Shown: one piece after another, positions 1-6,814 of the stretch | Layout: each line of letters starts with the position of its first letter | Position numbering within the stretch: position 1 is the first letter of the stretch | Source: Sulfurospirillum arcachonense | Lineage (GTDB): Bacteria; Campylobacterota; Campylobacteria; Campylobacterales; Sulfurospirillaceae | Reading direction: 5' to 3' | Length of the DNA: 16,279 bases | Assembly: GCA_015662785.1 (NCBI GenBank) | Contig: DQTM01000128.1 | Location: 1 to 16,279 of the forward strand | The notes under the pieces: model-generated | Database searches by the model: none | The model's input: only the letters and a program-made list of their open reading frames with translations | Told to the model about the DNA's origin: nothing | Position numbers and translations under genes: made by a program

Positions 1-306
1 CATGACCTTATAGAAATAACAAAAAGTTACATTTTTAACTTTAAAGATAGTATCTTGGAGATAGATGGAAAACAAGAGCATTTATCCCGTAAAGAGAGAC
101 TTCTTTTAAATCTACTTCTAGCTCAACGTGGTAAAGTGGTCTCTTTTGACACTATACAAGCTATCGTATGGGAGGGGAACTTTGCTAGTATTGACTCAAT
201 ACGCTCACTTGTAAGACGTGTTAGAAAAAAACTTCCTAATGATTATATTGATACTGCGGTAGATGTCGGATACCTTTTTAAAAAAGAGAAAGATTGTAAC
301 CAATAG
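1..306 (+). CDS. OmpR-family response regulator, C-terminal DNA-binding domain (partial, 5' end outside window)
   Basis: The frame is open from the first base, so this is the last 101 codons of a longer gene; the TTG at 55 is internal and not a credible start. The visible part matches the winged-helix Trans_reg_C effector domain: a leading beta-strand segment, helices around LSRKERLLLNLLL, a recognition helix with SIDSIRSLVRRVRKKL, and a wing ending in VGYLF (the family's usual GYRF). The receiver domain with its phospho-acceptor Asp would lie upstream. The gene ends about 105 bases before a TRAP transporter operon on the same strand. Response regulators next to dicarboxylate or TRAP uptake genes commonly control them, so regulation of the downstream operon is a reasonable inference, not shown. 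The partner histidine kinase is not in the window. Confidence 0.85.
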   Translation, partial: HDLIEITKSYIFNFKDSILEIDGKQEHLSRKERLLLNLLLAQRGKVVSFDTIQAIVWEGNFASIDSIRSLVRRVRKKLPNDYIDTAVDVGYLFKKEKDCNQ

Positions 307-329
307 TAACTATACTTGTTAGTTGTTCT

Positions 330-385
330 TTGATAAACTCTCAATGATGTTAAATATCATATCCATGTCATACGTCACTGTTAAA
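330..385 (+). promoter_or_regulatory. Candidate promoter/operator region of the TRAP operon
   Basis: The 105-base gap holds a possible -35 TTGATA (330-335) and -10 TATCAT (355-360) with a long 19-base spacer. A hyphenated dyad with arms ATGAT/ATCAT (344-360) overlaps the -10, and the heptamer TGTTAAA occurs twice (348-354 and 379-385), 31 bases apart, about three helical turns. Direct repeats are typical of OmpR-type binding sites, but heptamers recur by chance in AT-rich DNA. No sigma-54 type -24/-12 element was seen. Confidence 0.3.
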
Positions 386-411
386 CTTGAGTAAATTCAA
401 AAGGAGAGAGT

Positions 412-1473
412 ATGAAGATAACAAAAGTTCTCGGAACTTTAGGTTTAGTAGCTGCATTAGCAATTAGTGCACAAGCTGCTGAAAAGAAAGTTAGGTGGAA
501 GATAGCAACGACTTGGGGCCCTACGGCTGTACCATTTTCGTCTGCTGTAACAAACATGGCTGCAATGGTAGAGAAGATGAGTGGAGGAAAATTTACAATT
601 CGTGTAGATGCTTCTAACAAGCATAAAGCACCATTTGGTATCTTAGATATGGTTAAACTTGGACAGTATGAGATGGGACATTCAGCATCTTATTATTGGA
701 AAGGTAAAGATATCAATCTAATGCCTTTTACAACTATGCCTTTTGGTATGACTACTCCTGAGCAGAACTCTTGGTTCTACTATGGTGGTGGTATGGAATT
801 AATGCAAAAAGCTTATGCTAAACATAAAGTTTACTCGTATCCAGGTGGAAACACTGGAAATCAGATGGGTGGATGGTTTAGAAAAGAGATTAACTCTCTT
901 GATGATCTAAAAGGTCTAAAGATGAGAATTCCAGGATTTGCTGGAGAGGTTATGGCTGAGTTAGGACTTACAGTAACTAACATCCCTTCTGGTGAGCTTT
1001 ATACTTCACTAGAGCGTGGTACTATTGATGCACTTGAGTGGGTTGGACCAGGAATGGACATCAGAATGGGATTCTATAAAGTTGCACCTTACTACTATAC
1101 AGGATGGCATGAACCAGGTACTGAGTTACAATTCTTAGTAAATCAAAAGAAATTTAATAAGCTTTCAGATGCAAACAAAGAGATTTTAAGAGTTGCAATG
1201 AGAACTGCTGCTTATGATATGTATACTGAAAACTATTATATGAGTGCTGAAGCTTGGGCGAAGATTAAGACTGATTATCCAGATATCAAGATTAAAACTT
1301 TTCCAAAACCAGTTATGGACGCTATGAAAGCTGCTAATAAGAAGCTTTTAGCTGAAAAAACTAAAGGTCAGCCAATGCTAAAAGAGATTTTAGATTCTCA
1401 AAATGCTTATATGAAAAAAGCTAGAGCATGGACTATACTGTCAGACTTTAATTACCTTAAAGATAATCTATAG
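412..1473 (+). CDS. TRAP transporter substrate-binding protein, TakP-like (DctP family)
   Basis: Periplasmic solute receptor of a tripartite ATP-independent (TRAP) transporter, 353 residues, the usual family length. An N-terminal signal peptide (positively charged start, hydrophobic core, AQA cleavage site after residue 22) directs export. The mature protein carries the DctP fold, with LKGLKMRIPG at about 166-175 holding the conserved Arg172 that binds the substrate carboxylate. The EWVGP motif at 209-213 and Gln151 line up with residues that, as I recall, bind 2-oxoacid and Na+ in Rhodobacter TakP (Gln153, Arg174, Glu214, Trp215). This places it nearer the TakP/lactate-binding branch than the C4-dicarboxylate DctP branch. 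AAGGAG lies 5 bases before the ATG. It is first in an operon with both membrane subunits, and the next gene encodes D-lactate dehydrogenase, which favours lactate, pyruvate or another 2-oxo/2-hydroxy acid as ligand. Exact substrate is uncertain. Confidence 0.93.
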   Translation: MKITKVLGTLGLVAALAISAQAAEKKVRWKIATTWGPTAVPFSSAVTNMAAMVEKMSGGKFTIRVDASNKHKAPFGILDMVKLGQYEMGHSASYYWKGKDINLMPFTTMPFGMTTPEQNSWFYYGGGMELMQKAYAKHKVYSYPGGNTGNQMGGWFRKEINSLDDLKGLKMRIPGFAGEVMAELGLTVTNIPSGELYTSLERGTIDALEWVGPGMDIRMGFYKVAPYYYTGWHEPGTELQFLVNQKKFNKLSDANKEILRVAMRTAAYDMYTENYYMSAEAWAKIKTDYPDIKIKTFPKPVMDAMKAANKKLLAEKTKGQPMLKEILDSQNAYMKKARAWTILSDFNYLKDNL

Positions 1474-1480
1474 TATAATC

Positions 1481-1504
1481 CCCAGCCATTTTAGTATGGC
1501 TGGG
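1481..1504 (+). promoter_or_regulatory. Intercistronic hairpin between TRAP binding protein and membrane genes
   Basis: A perfect 9-base-pair stem, CCCAGCCAT (1481-1489) and ATGGCTGGG (1496-1504), closes a 6-base loop and begins 8 bases after the binding-protein stop codon. No run of T follows, so it is a poor intrinsic terminator. In many transport operons such hairpins protect the upstream message from 3' exonucleases or partly block read-through, so that more binding protein is made than membrane subunit. That role is inferred here. Confidence 0.6.
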
Positions 1505-1554
1505 ATTTGATTTGAGAAACTTTTGGGTTTTTGAAATCAAATTTTTATGGATTT

Positions 1555-1559
1555 AAGGA
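1555..1559 (+). promoter_or_regulatory. Ribosome binding site fixing the TRAP small-subunit start
   Basis: AAGGA lies 5 bases before the ATG at 1565. The in-frame ATG at 1547 has only A/T-rich sequence ahead of it, so 1565 is the better start. Confidence 0.65.
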
Positions 1560-1564
1560 AAATT

Positions 1565-2101
1565 ATGTTGGTTAAATTGGAGAAGTTTTTTGATAAGTTT
1601 GCTTATTATTTAGGGAATCTTACAGGTGTACTTATGGTTCTCATGATGATAAATGTATTTTATGATGTAATCATGAGATATTTTTTCAACACAGGTTCTA
1701 TTGGTATGCAAGAGATGGAGTGGCATCTTTTTTCAGTAGTGTTTTTATTGGGCATAGCATATTCATTGAATGAAGATGGGCATGTAAGAGTTGATGTTAT
1801 ATATGATAATTTAAGTCAGAAGAAACAAGCAGTTATAAATATAGTCGGAACATTTGTGTTTTTAATTCCATTTGCAGCACTGATTGGTTTTGGTTCAATG
1901 GGCTTTGTTTATGAAGCATTTGAAACTATGGAGATAAGTGGTGATCCAGGTGGATTAACTCATAGATGGATTATAAAAGCTTTTGTACCAGGTTCTATGG
2001 CTCTTTTATCTTTTGTTGCTGTTGGTTTTATCATTAAAAATATCAATGTATATAGAGGCGTTCATGGTCAGAAGCATGAGCATCAGGAGGTATCAGTATG
2101 A
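1565..2101 (+). CDS. TRAP transporter small permease subunit (DctQ family)
   Basis: Small integral membrane subunit of the TRAP transporter, 178 residues from the preferred ATG at 1565 (184 from the ATG at 1547, which lacks a ribosome site). Four hydrophobic segments are visible at roughly 16-36, 53-70, 86-110 and 135-158, the normal DctQ topology. Family marks include RYFF after the first segment (from Arg38), the QEMEW stretch before the second, and HVRVDV in the following loop. The C-terminus is charged and rich in His and Glu. In this family the subunit binds the large permease and helps dock the periplasmic receptor. The stop codon overlaps the start of the large subunit gene (ATGA), implying translational coupling. 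Confidence 0.92.
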   Translation: MLVKLEKFFDKFAYYLGNLTGVLMVLMMINVFYDVIMRYFFNTGSIGMQEMEWHLFSVVFLLGIAYSLNEDGHVRVDVIYDNLSQKKQAVINIVGTFVFLIPFAALIGFGSMGFVYEAFETMEISGDPGGLTHRWIIKAFVPGSMALLSFVAVGFIIKNINVYRGVHGQKHEHQEVSV

Positions 2102-3447
2102 TTGGTATAGTTATGTTCTTTGTAGCGCTTTGTGCGTTACTATTTGGCTTTCCTGTTGCTTTTACATTTGGTGCAGTCTCTGTTATATTTGGTTTTATCT
2201 CTGGTCTTTTTGAAGCAGTTGGTAATGAAGAGACAATACTTGAGGGTCTACAGTATGGTGTAGATATGTTTGCTTTTATGCCTCACCGTATTTGGGCGAT
2301 TATGAACAATACTATTTTGATGGCAGTTCCACTATTTATCTTTATGGGAATTATTCTTCAAAAGAGTAAATTAGCTGAGAAACTTTTAGAGTCTATGGGT
2401 TATCTTTTTGGAGAGATTCGTGGTGGTGTTGCTATTAGTACAGTTTTAGTTGGTTCACTTCTTGCTGCTTCAACTGGAGTTGTTGGCGCTAGCGTGGTTG
2501 CTATGGGTGTTATCTCACTTCCTGTAATGCTTAAGTATAAGTATCAAAAAGAGTTAGCAACTGGAACTATTTGTGCCTCTGGAACTTTAGGTCAGATTAT
2601 CCCACCTTCGATAGTTCTTATTATCTTGGGTGATGTTTTTCAAGTTCCTGTTGGAGATCTATTCCAAGCTGCAATTTGGCCAGGACTATTTTTGGTTCTT
2701 TCATATATACTTTATATTCTTATATACTCATATATTAATAAAGATGTTGCACCTGCTATTGTACTTGATGGCAATCAAGGCTCAAAAGCAAAACAAGTGT
2801 TTAAAGCACTTCAAGCAATTATTCCTCCTTTGGTGTTGATTGTTCTTGTTTTAGGCTCAATTTTTATGGGAGTAGCAACTCCAACAGAATCAGCTGCAGT
2901 AGGTGGCATAGGTGCTATGCTTTTGGCTTTGATATATAGAGAGTTTTCTTTTAATATGGTTCATCAAGCTTCACTTGAAACTGTAAAAATAACAGCTATG
3001 GTTTTTGGTATATTAATCGGTGCTACAGCCTTTTCAATGGTATTTACATATACTGGCGGAGATATGATTGTTGAAGAGTTTATGCTTGGACTTCCTGGTG
3101 ACAAATGGGGTTTTATACTTCTTTCAATGTTAGCTATTATGATACTTGGTTTCTTTATTGATTTTATTGAAATCTCATATATTATAGTTCCTATTTTGGT
3201 TCCTATCGCTGATGCTATTGGTATCAACCCAGTTTGGTTTGCAATTTTGATTGCTATGAACCTTCAAACATCATTTTTAACACCACCATTTGGGTTTAGT
3301 CTATTTTATCTCAAAGGTGTTTCACCTCCAAGTGTAAAGACTACTCACATTTATAAGGGTGTTGTACCTTTTATTGCAATTCAAGTAGCAGTTCTTCTTT
3401 TACTTACTTTTTATCCAGAAATCTTTGGTATCAGCCAAACCTTTTAA
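2098..3447 (+). CDS. TRAP transporter large permease subunit (DctM family)
   Basis: The transport channel of the TRAP system, a Na+-coupled secondary transporter of the inner membrane. At 449 residues it is slightly longer than classic DctM (about 425-435) and resembles the FcbT3/TakM-type branch. The sequence is almost wholly hydrophobic, consistent with 11-12 membrane segments. Recognisable motifs include the N-terminal FGFPVAFTFG, AIMNNTILMAVPLFIFMG, the small-residue run GSLLAASTGVVGASVVAMG, SGTLGQIIPPSIVLI and MGVATPTESAAVGGIGA. An AGGAGG ribosome site (2085-2090) sits 7 bases before the ATG, inside the end of the small-subunit gene, and the start overlaps that gene's stop codon. No truncation is seen. 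Family assignment is firm; the substrate must be inferred from the receptor and neighbours. Confidence 0.95.
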   Translation: MIGIVMFFVALCALLFGFPVAFTFGAVSVIFGFISGLFEAVGNEETILEGLQYGVDMFAFMPHRIWAIMNNTILMAVPLFIFMGIILQKSKLAEKLLESMGYLFGEIRGGVAISTVLVGSLLAASTGVVGASVVAMGVISLPVMLKYKYQKELATGTICASGTLGQIIPPSIVLIILGDVFQVPVGDLFQAAIWPGLFLVLSYILYILIYSYINKDVAPAIVLDGNQGSKAKQVFKALQAIIPPLVLIVLVLGSIFMGVATPTESAAVGGIGAMLLALIYREFSFNMVHQASLETVKITAMVFGILIGATAFSMVFTYTGGDMIVEEFMLGLPGDKWGFILLSMLAIMILGFFIDFIEISYIIVPILVPIADAIGINPVWFAILIAMNLQTSFLTPPFGFSLFYLKGVSPPSVKTTHIYKGVVPFIAIQVAVLLLLTFYPEIFGISQTF

Positions 3448-3452
3448 AATTC

Positions 3453-3483
3453 AGATAAGGGGGAGGAATATTCCTCCTTATCT
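3453..3483 (+). terminator. Hairpin after the TRAP operon, probable terminator
   Basis: An outer 6-base-pair stem, AGATAA (3453-3458) with TTATCT (3478-3483), and an inner palindrome GGAGGAAT/ATTCCTCC (3462-3477) are separated by a GGG bulge on the left side. The structure starts 5 bases after the stop codon and is followed by A/T-rich sequence without a clean T run. It most likely ends or stabilises the transporter transcript. Confidence 0.6.
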
Positions 3484-3520
3484 ATTAATATCATACAAAT
3501 TTTATATTAAATTGTTTAAA

Positions 3521-3526
3521 TATAAT
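3521..3526 (+). promoter_or_regulatory. dld: Candidate -10 element for the D-lactate dehydrogenase gene
   Basis: A consensus TATAAT lies 26 bases before the ATG at 3553, preceded by T/A-rich tracts as is typical of Campylobacterota sigma-70 promoters, which often lack a clear -35. Together with the hairpin upstream it suggests independent transcription. AGGA at 3541-3544 is the likely ribosome site, 8 bases before the ATG. AT-rich DNA makes TATAAT common, so confidence is moderate. Confidence 0.45.
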
Positions 3527-3552
3527 TAAGAATATAACATAGGACTATAATT

Positions 3553-6369
3553 ATGTATTTATTGCATGGCAAATACTTGGAATTTTATGATAATTTAACA
3601 AAGATTTTACCAAAGAAAAGAGTTTTTACAGACCCTCTTCATACACTAGCTTATGGAACAGATGCTTCTTTTTATAGGCTTATTCCAAAGATAGTAATTT
3701 GGGCAAAAACTTCTTTAGAAGTCAGTGAGATTTTAAAATTATCATCTACTATGAATTTGCCTGTAGTCTTTCGTGCAGCAGGAACTAGTCTTTCAGGACA
3801 AGCTATAACAGACTCAATTTTGATAGTAACTTCAAGAGATTGGAACAAAATAAAAATCAATGAAGATGCAAGCTTAGTTACACTTGAGCCTTCTGTTATC
3901 GGAAGCAGTGCAAACTTAGCACTTTTGCCATTTGGTAAAAAGATAGGACCAGATCCTGCAAGTATAAATTCAGCCATGATAGGTGGAATAGCAGCTAACA
4001 ATGCAAGTGGTATGTGTTGTGGCATAAGCGATAACTCTTATAAAACAATGGAGTCTATGAGAATTATTTTTCATGATGGTAGTGAGCTTGATACTGCTTC
4101 AAAAAAGAGTATAAAAAAGTTTAGTGAAAGTCATGGAAGTCTTATAGAAGGCATAAAGTCACTTTCATTAAATGTAAAAAAAGATAAAAAACTACATGAT
4201 AAAATAGTAAGAAAATTCAAGATAAAAAACACTTGTGGTTACTCACTTAATGCTTTAGTAGATTTTGATGACCCAATAGATATGATCTCTCATCTTATGA
4301 TTGGAAGTGAAGGAACTCTTGGATTTATAAAAGATATAACATACAAAACAGTTCTTGAATATAGCGATAAAGCAAGTGCTTTGATGATATTTAAAAATAT
4401 TAAAGATGCTTGTGATGCGGTTATAAAACTTAAAACACAGTGTAAGGAAAATGTAACTGCTGCTGAGATTATGGATAGAACAGGGCTAAGAAGTGTTGAA
4501 AACAAAGAGGGTATGCCAGAGTTTCTAAAGACACTTGGTAATGAAGCAACAGCACTTTTAGTTGAGACGAGAGCTCCTTCAAAAGCTAAATTAGATAAAA
4601 ATATAGAGATAATTCTTGATACTCTTAAAGATATAACTCCAGATCTTCCTCTTGCATTTACTGACAAAATTGAGGAGTATACACTTTATTGGAAAATTAG
4701 AAAAGGTCTTTTTCCTGCTGTTGGTGCTGTTAGAGAGGCTGGAACGACTGTTATCATCGAAGATGTTGCGTATCCTATAGAAGATTTAGCTGAGGCAACA
4801 TTAGAGTTACAAGCTATGTTTAAAAAATATGGATATGATGAAGCACTTATATTTGGGCATGCATTAGATGGTAATTTACACTTTGTATTTACTCAGGCTT
4901 TTGAAGAGCAAAAAGAGATAAAACGTTATGAAGAGTTTATGGCTGAAGTTGCAAATCAAGTGGCAGTGAAATATAAGGGAAGCCTAAAAGCAGAGCATGG
5001 AACAGGTAGAAATATGGCTCCTTTTGTAGAACTTGAGTGGGGAAGTGATGCTTATGAACTTATGAAATCAATTAAGCAAATATTTGATCCAAAAGGTTTG
5101 CTAAATCCTGGTGTAATATTGAATGATGATAAAAAAATCCACCTGAAAAATTTTAAAGCTATGCCTAAAACAAATGATTTGATAGACAAATGTATAGAGT
5201 GTGGTTTTTGTGAGCCAACATGTCCATCAAATGCACTTACCCTTACACCTAGACAAAGAATTACTGCAAGTAGACATATGATGAGCCTAAAAGATTCTGA
5301 ATTAAAAGCATTTCAAAAACAATATCAGTATGATGGAATAGAAACTTGTGCAACATGTTCACTTTGCTCTATGAGTTGTCCAGTTGATATAGACACAGGA
5401 AGTTTGACTAAAAAATTAAGAAGTGAACAGATAGGTAAGTTTGGACATAGTATAGCTGGAAATATGGCAGAGCATTACTCTGGAATTTTGAGTGCAGGAA
5501 GAGTTGCTATGAGTGGTGTGAAGTGGATAAATAAAAAGCTTATTTCAAATGAAGTGATGACTAAAATGAGTACAACTTTAAGAACTCTTAGTGGAGATGC
5601 ATTGCCATTATGGACAAAGAGTCTGCCTAGTGGATATAAATTTAGAGGAAAAAGAACTCTTAAAAGTGAGAAAAAAGTAGTATATTTTTCATCATGTATA
5701 AATAGAACTATGGCAAATCCGAGCCAAAATGATGATGAGTTACCTATAGATGTTATTATTATAGGCTTACTTGAGCGTGCTGGATATGAAGTAATTATTC
5801 CTAGCAATATAGAAAACCTCTGTTGTGGTATGCCTTTTAGTTCCAAAGGTTACACTAAAGAAGGTGAAAAGAAATCAAAAGAGTTAGAAGATGAGCTTAG
5901 AATTGCAAGTAAAAATGGTGAATATCCTATACTTTGCGATATGAGTCCATGTAGCAAAACTATAGCTTCAAATTTTCCAAAAGATTTAAAAGTTCATGAT
6001 ACTGTTGAGTTTATTATCGAGTTTTTAGCAGATAAATTAGAGTTTAAACAAACAGCAGAGCCAATTGTAATACACACTACATGTAGTACTAGAAAAACAG
6101 GACTTGCTGATAAGTTTGAGCAAATTGCCAAGATGTGTAGTGAAAATGTAACAGTTCCAACAGACATTGGTTGTTGTGGATTTGCAGGAGATCGTGGTTT
6201 CACATTTCCAGAATTAAATAAATCTGCACTTAGAAATTTGAAAAGTTCTATTCCTAGTGATGTAAACTATGCATATTCTACAAGTAAAACTTGTGAAATA
6301 GGACTTAGTGAGCATAGTGCTATTGACTATAGATCTATCTTTTACTTAGTAGACCGTTGCACAAAATAA
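3553..6369 (+). CDS. dld: D-lactate dehydrogenase, membrane-associated FAD/4Fe-4S type
   Basis: Single-chain flavin and iron-sulfur 2-hydroxyacid dehydrogenase, 938 residues, close in length and layout to Helicobacter HP1222 and Campylobacter Cj1585c (about 920-950, from memory). It should oxidise D-lactate to pyruvate and pass electrons to the quinone pool without NAD. Domains in order: FAD_binding_4 at about 40-260, with RAAGTSLSGQ (74-83), GPDPASINSAMIGG (132-145) and SEGTLG; an FAD-oxidase C-terminal domain at about 270-525, with His436 and His443 in FGHALDGNLH and the EHGTG motif at 481-485; two 4Fe-4S clusters bound by Cys547/550/553/557 and Cys599/602/605/609; then two CCG domains with CCG at 757-759 and 874-876, as in GlpC and LutA-type subunits. 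No signal peptide or membrane helix is evident. It sits between the TakP-like transporter and the oad-pckA operon, which supports lactate use. A related glycolate or 2-hydroxyglutarate dehydrogenase remains possible. Confidence 0.85.
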   Translation: MYLLHGKYLEFYDNLTKILPKKRVFTDPLHTLAYGTDASFYRLIPKIVIWAKTSLEVSEILKLSSTMNLPVVFRAAGTSLSGQAITDSILIVTSRDWNKIKINEDASLVTLEPSVIGSSANLALLPFGKKIGPDPASINSAMIGGIAANNASGMCCGISDNSYKTMESMRIIFHDGSELDTASKKSIKKFSESHGSLIEGIKSLSLNVKKDKKLHDKIVRKFKIKNTCGYSLNALVDFDDPIDMISHLMIGSEGTLGFIKDITYKTVLEYSDKASALMIFKNIKDACDAVIKLKTQCKENVTAAEIMDRTGLRSVENKEGMPEFLKTLGNEATALLVETRAPSKAKLDKNIEIILDTLKDITPDLPLAFTDKIEEYTLYWKIRKGLFPAVGAVREAGTTVIIEDVAYPIEDLAEATLELQAMFKKYGYDEALIFGHALDGNLHFVFTQAFEEQKEIKRYEEFMAEVANQVAVKYKGSLKAEHGTGRNMAPFVELEWGSDAYELMKSIKQIFDPKGLLNPGVILNDDKKIHLKNFKAMPKTNDLIDKCIECGFCEPTCPSNALTLTPRQRITASRHMMSLKDSELKAFQKQYQYDGIETCATCSLCSMSCPVDIDTGSLTKKLRSEQIGKFGHSIAGNMAEHYSGILSAGRVAMSGVKWINKKLISNEVMTKMSTTLRTLSGDALPLWTKSLPSGYKFRGKRTLKSEKKVVYFSSCINRTMANPSQNDDELPIDVIIIGLLERAGYEVIIPSNIENLCCGMPFSSKGYTKEGEKKSKELEDELRIASKNGEYPILCDMSPCSKTIASNFPKDLKVHDTVEFIIEFLADKLEFKQTAEPIVIHTTCSTRKTGLADKFEQIAKMCSENVTVPTDIGCCGFAGDRGFTFPELNKSALRNLKSSIPSDVNYAYSTSKTCEIGLSEHSAIDYRSIFYLVDRCTK

Positions 6370-6373
6370 CCTC

Positions 6374-6406
6374 TACATGTAAAGGGTTTTATACCCTTTA
6401 CATGTA
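6374..6406 (+). terminator. Strong hairpin after dld, probable terminator or 3' stabiliser
   Basis: A perfect 14-base-pair stem (6374-6387 with 6393-6406; core ACATGTAAAGGGT paired with ACCCTTTACATGT) closes a 5-base loop and starts 4 bases after the dld stop codon. The following bases are A-rich rather than a T run. It is the longest perfect stem in the window. Confidence 0.7.
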
Positions 6407-6432
6407 ATAAAATCTATTACTTAATTACACGT

Positions 6433-6453
6433 ACTTAAAACTTCATTTTAAGT
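6433..6453 (+). promoter_or_regulatory. Second, AT-rich hairpin between dld and oadG
   Basis: Stem ACTTAAAA (6433-6440) with TTTTAAGT (6446-6453), loop CTTCA, followed by TTATATT. It is weaker than the hairpin upstream of it. It could be part of a tandem terminator or a structural element ahead of the oad promoter. Confidence 0.35.
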
Positions 6454-6485
6454 TTATATTAATATATGGTTTCTTTAATAAAAGC

Positions 6486-6510
6486 TATGATAGAATAAGA
6501 TAATTTATCT
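6486..6510 (+). promoter_or_regulatory. Candidate promoter and operator of the oadGAB-pckA operon
   Basis: Overlapping -10-like hexamers TATGAT (6486-6491) and TAGAAT (6491-6496) are followed directly by the palindrome AGATAATTTATCT (6498-6510; 6-base arms, one central base), where transcription would begin. A palindrome at that place would suit a repressor site. No regulator is identified, and AT-rich sequence lowers the weight of both signals. Confidence 0.3.
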
Positions 6511-6537
6511 GCAATATAGGTAAATTTATTTGAAAAA

Positions 6538-6542
6538 AAGGA
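6538..6542 (+). promoter_or_regulatory. oadG: Ribosome binding site fixing the oadG start
   Basis: AAGGA ends 8 bases before the ATG at 6551. The in-frame TTG at 6530 lies upstream of this site and has none of its own, so 6551 is the start. Confidence 0.7.
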
Positions 6543-6550
6543 CTATTTTC

Positions 6551-6802
6551 ATGGAAGTCAATTTGGTTACAGAAGGCTTGAAGTTTATGGTTTTGGGTAT
6601 GGTTACTGTATTTTTGTTTTTAATACTTATGATAATCATTCTTCATTTCCAAGCAAAACTTATAAATAAGTTTTTCCCACAAAAAGTTGCATCTACTCCA
6701 AGTAGACCAACATCCGCGCAAGCATCATCTAAAAAAGATGATAAGGCACTCGTAGCTGCTATTACAGCTGCTATTACAACTTTTAAAAATTCAAAAAGCT
6801 AG
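6551..6802 (+). CDS. oadG: Oxaloacetate decarboxylase, gamma subunit
   Basis: Small membrane-anchor subunit of the Na+-pump type oxaloacetate decarboxylase, 83 residues (typical 80-90). One hydrophobic helix at about 9-34 (GLKFMVLGMVTVFLFLILMI) is followed by the family's INKFFP motif, a Ser/Pro/Ala-rich linker and a C-terminal AAITAAITTF helix. In the known complexes this subunit tethers the soluble alpha subunit to the beta subunit through its C-terminal region. It is first in a compact operon, 12 bases ahead of oadA. Small size and low conservation make homology searches weak for this family, but the sequence pattern and position are distinctive. Confidence 0.88.
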   Translation: MEVNLVTEGLKFMVLGMVTVFLFLILMIIILHFQAKLINKFFPQKVASTPSRPTSAQASSKKDDKALVAAITAAITTFKNSKS

Positions 6803-6814
6803 AGAGAGCTATAA

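Noticed and set aside
307..411. Sigma-54 promoter for the TRAP operon, as in DctD-controlled systems
   Set aside because: No GG-N10-GC type -24/-12 element was found, and the nearby regulator is OmpR type rather than NtrC type.
1547..1564. ATG at 1547 as the TRAP small-subunit start
   Set aside because: No ribosome site before it, whereas the ATG at 1565 has AAGGA at the right distance.
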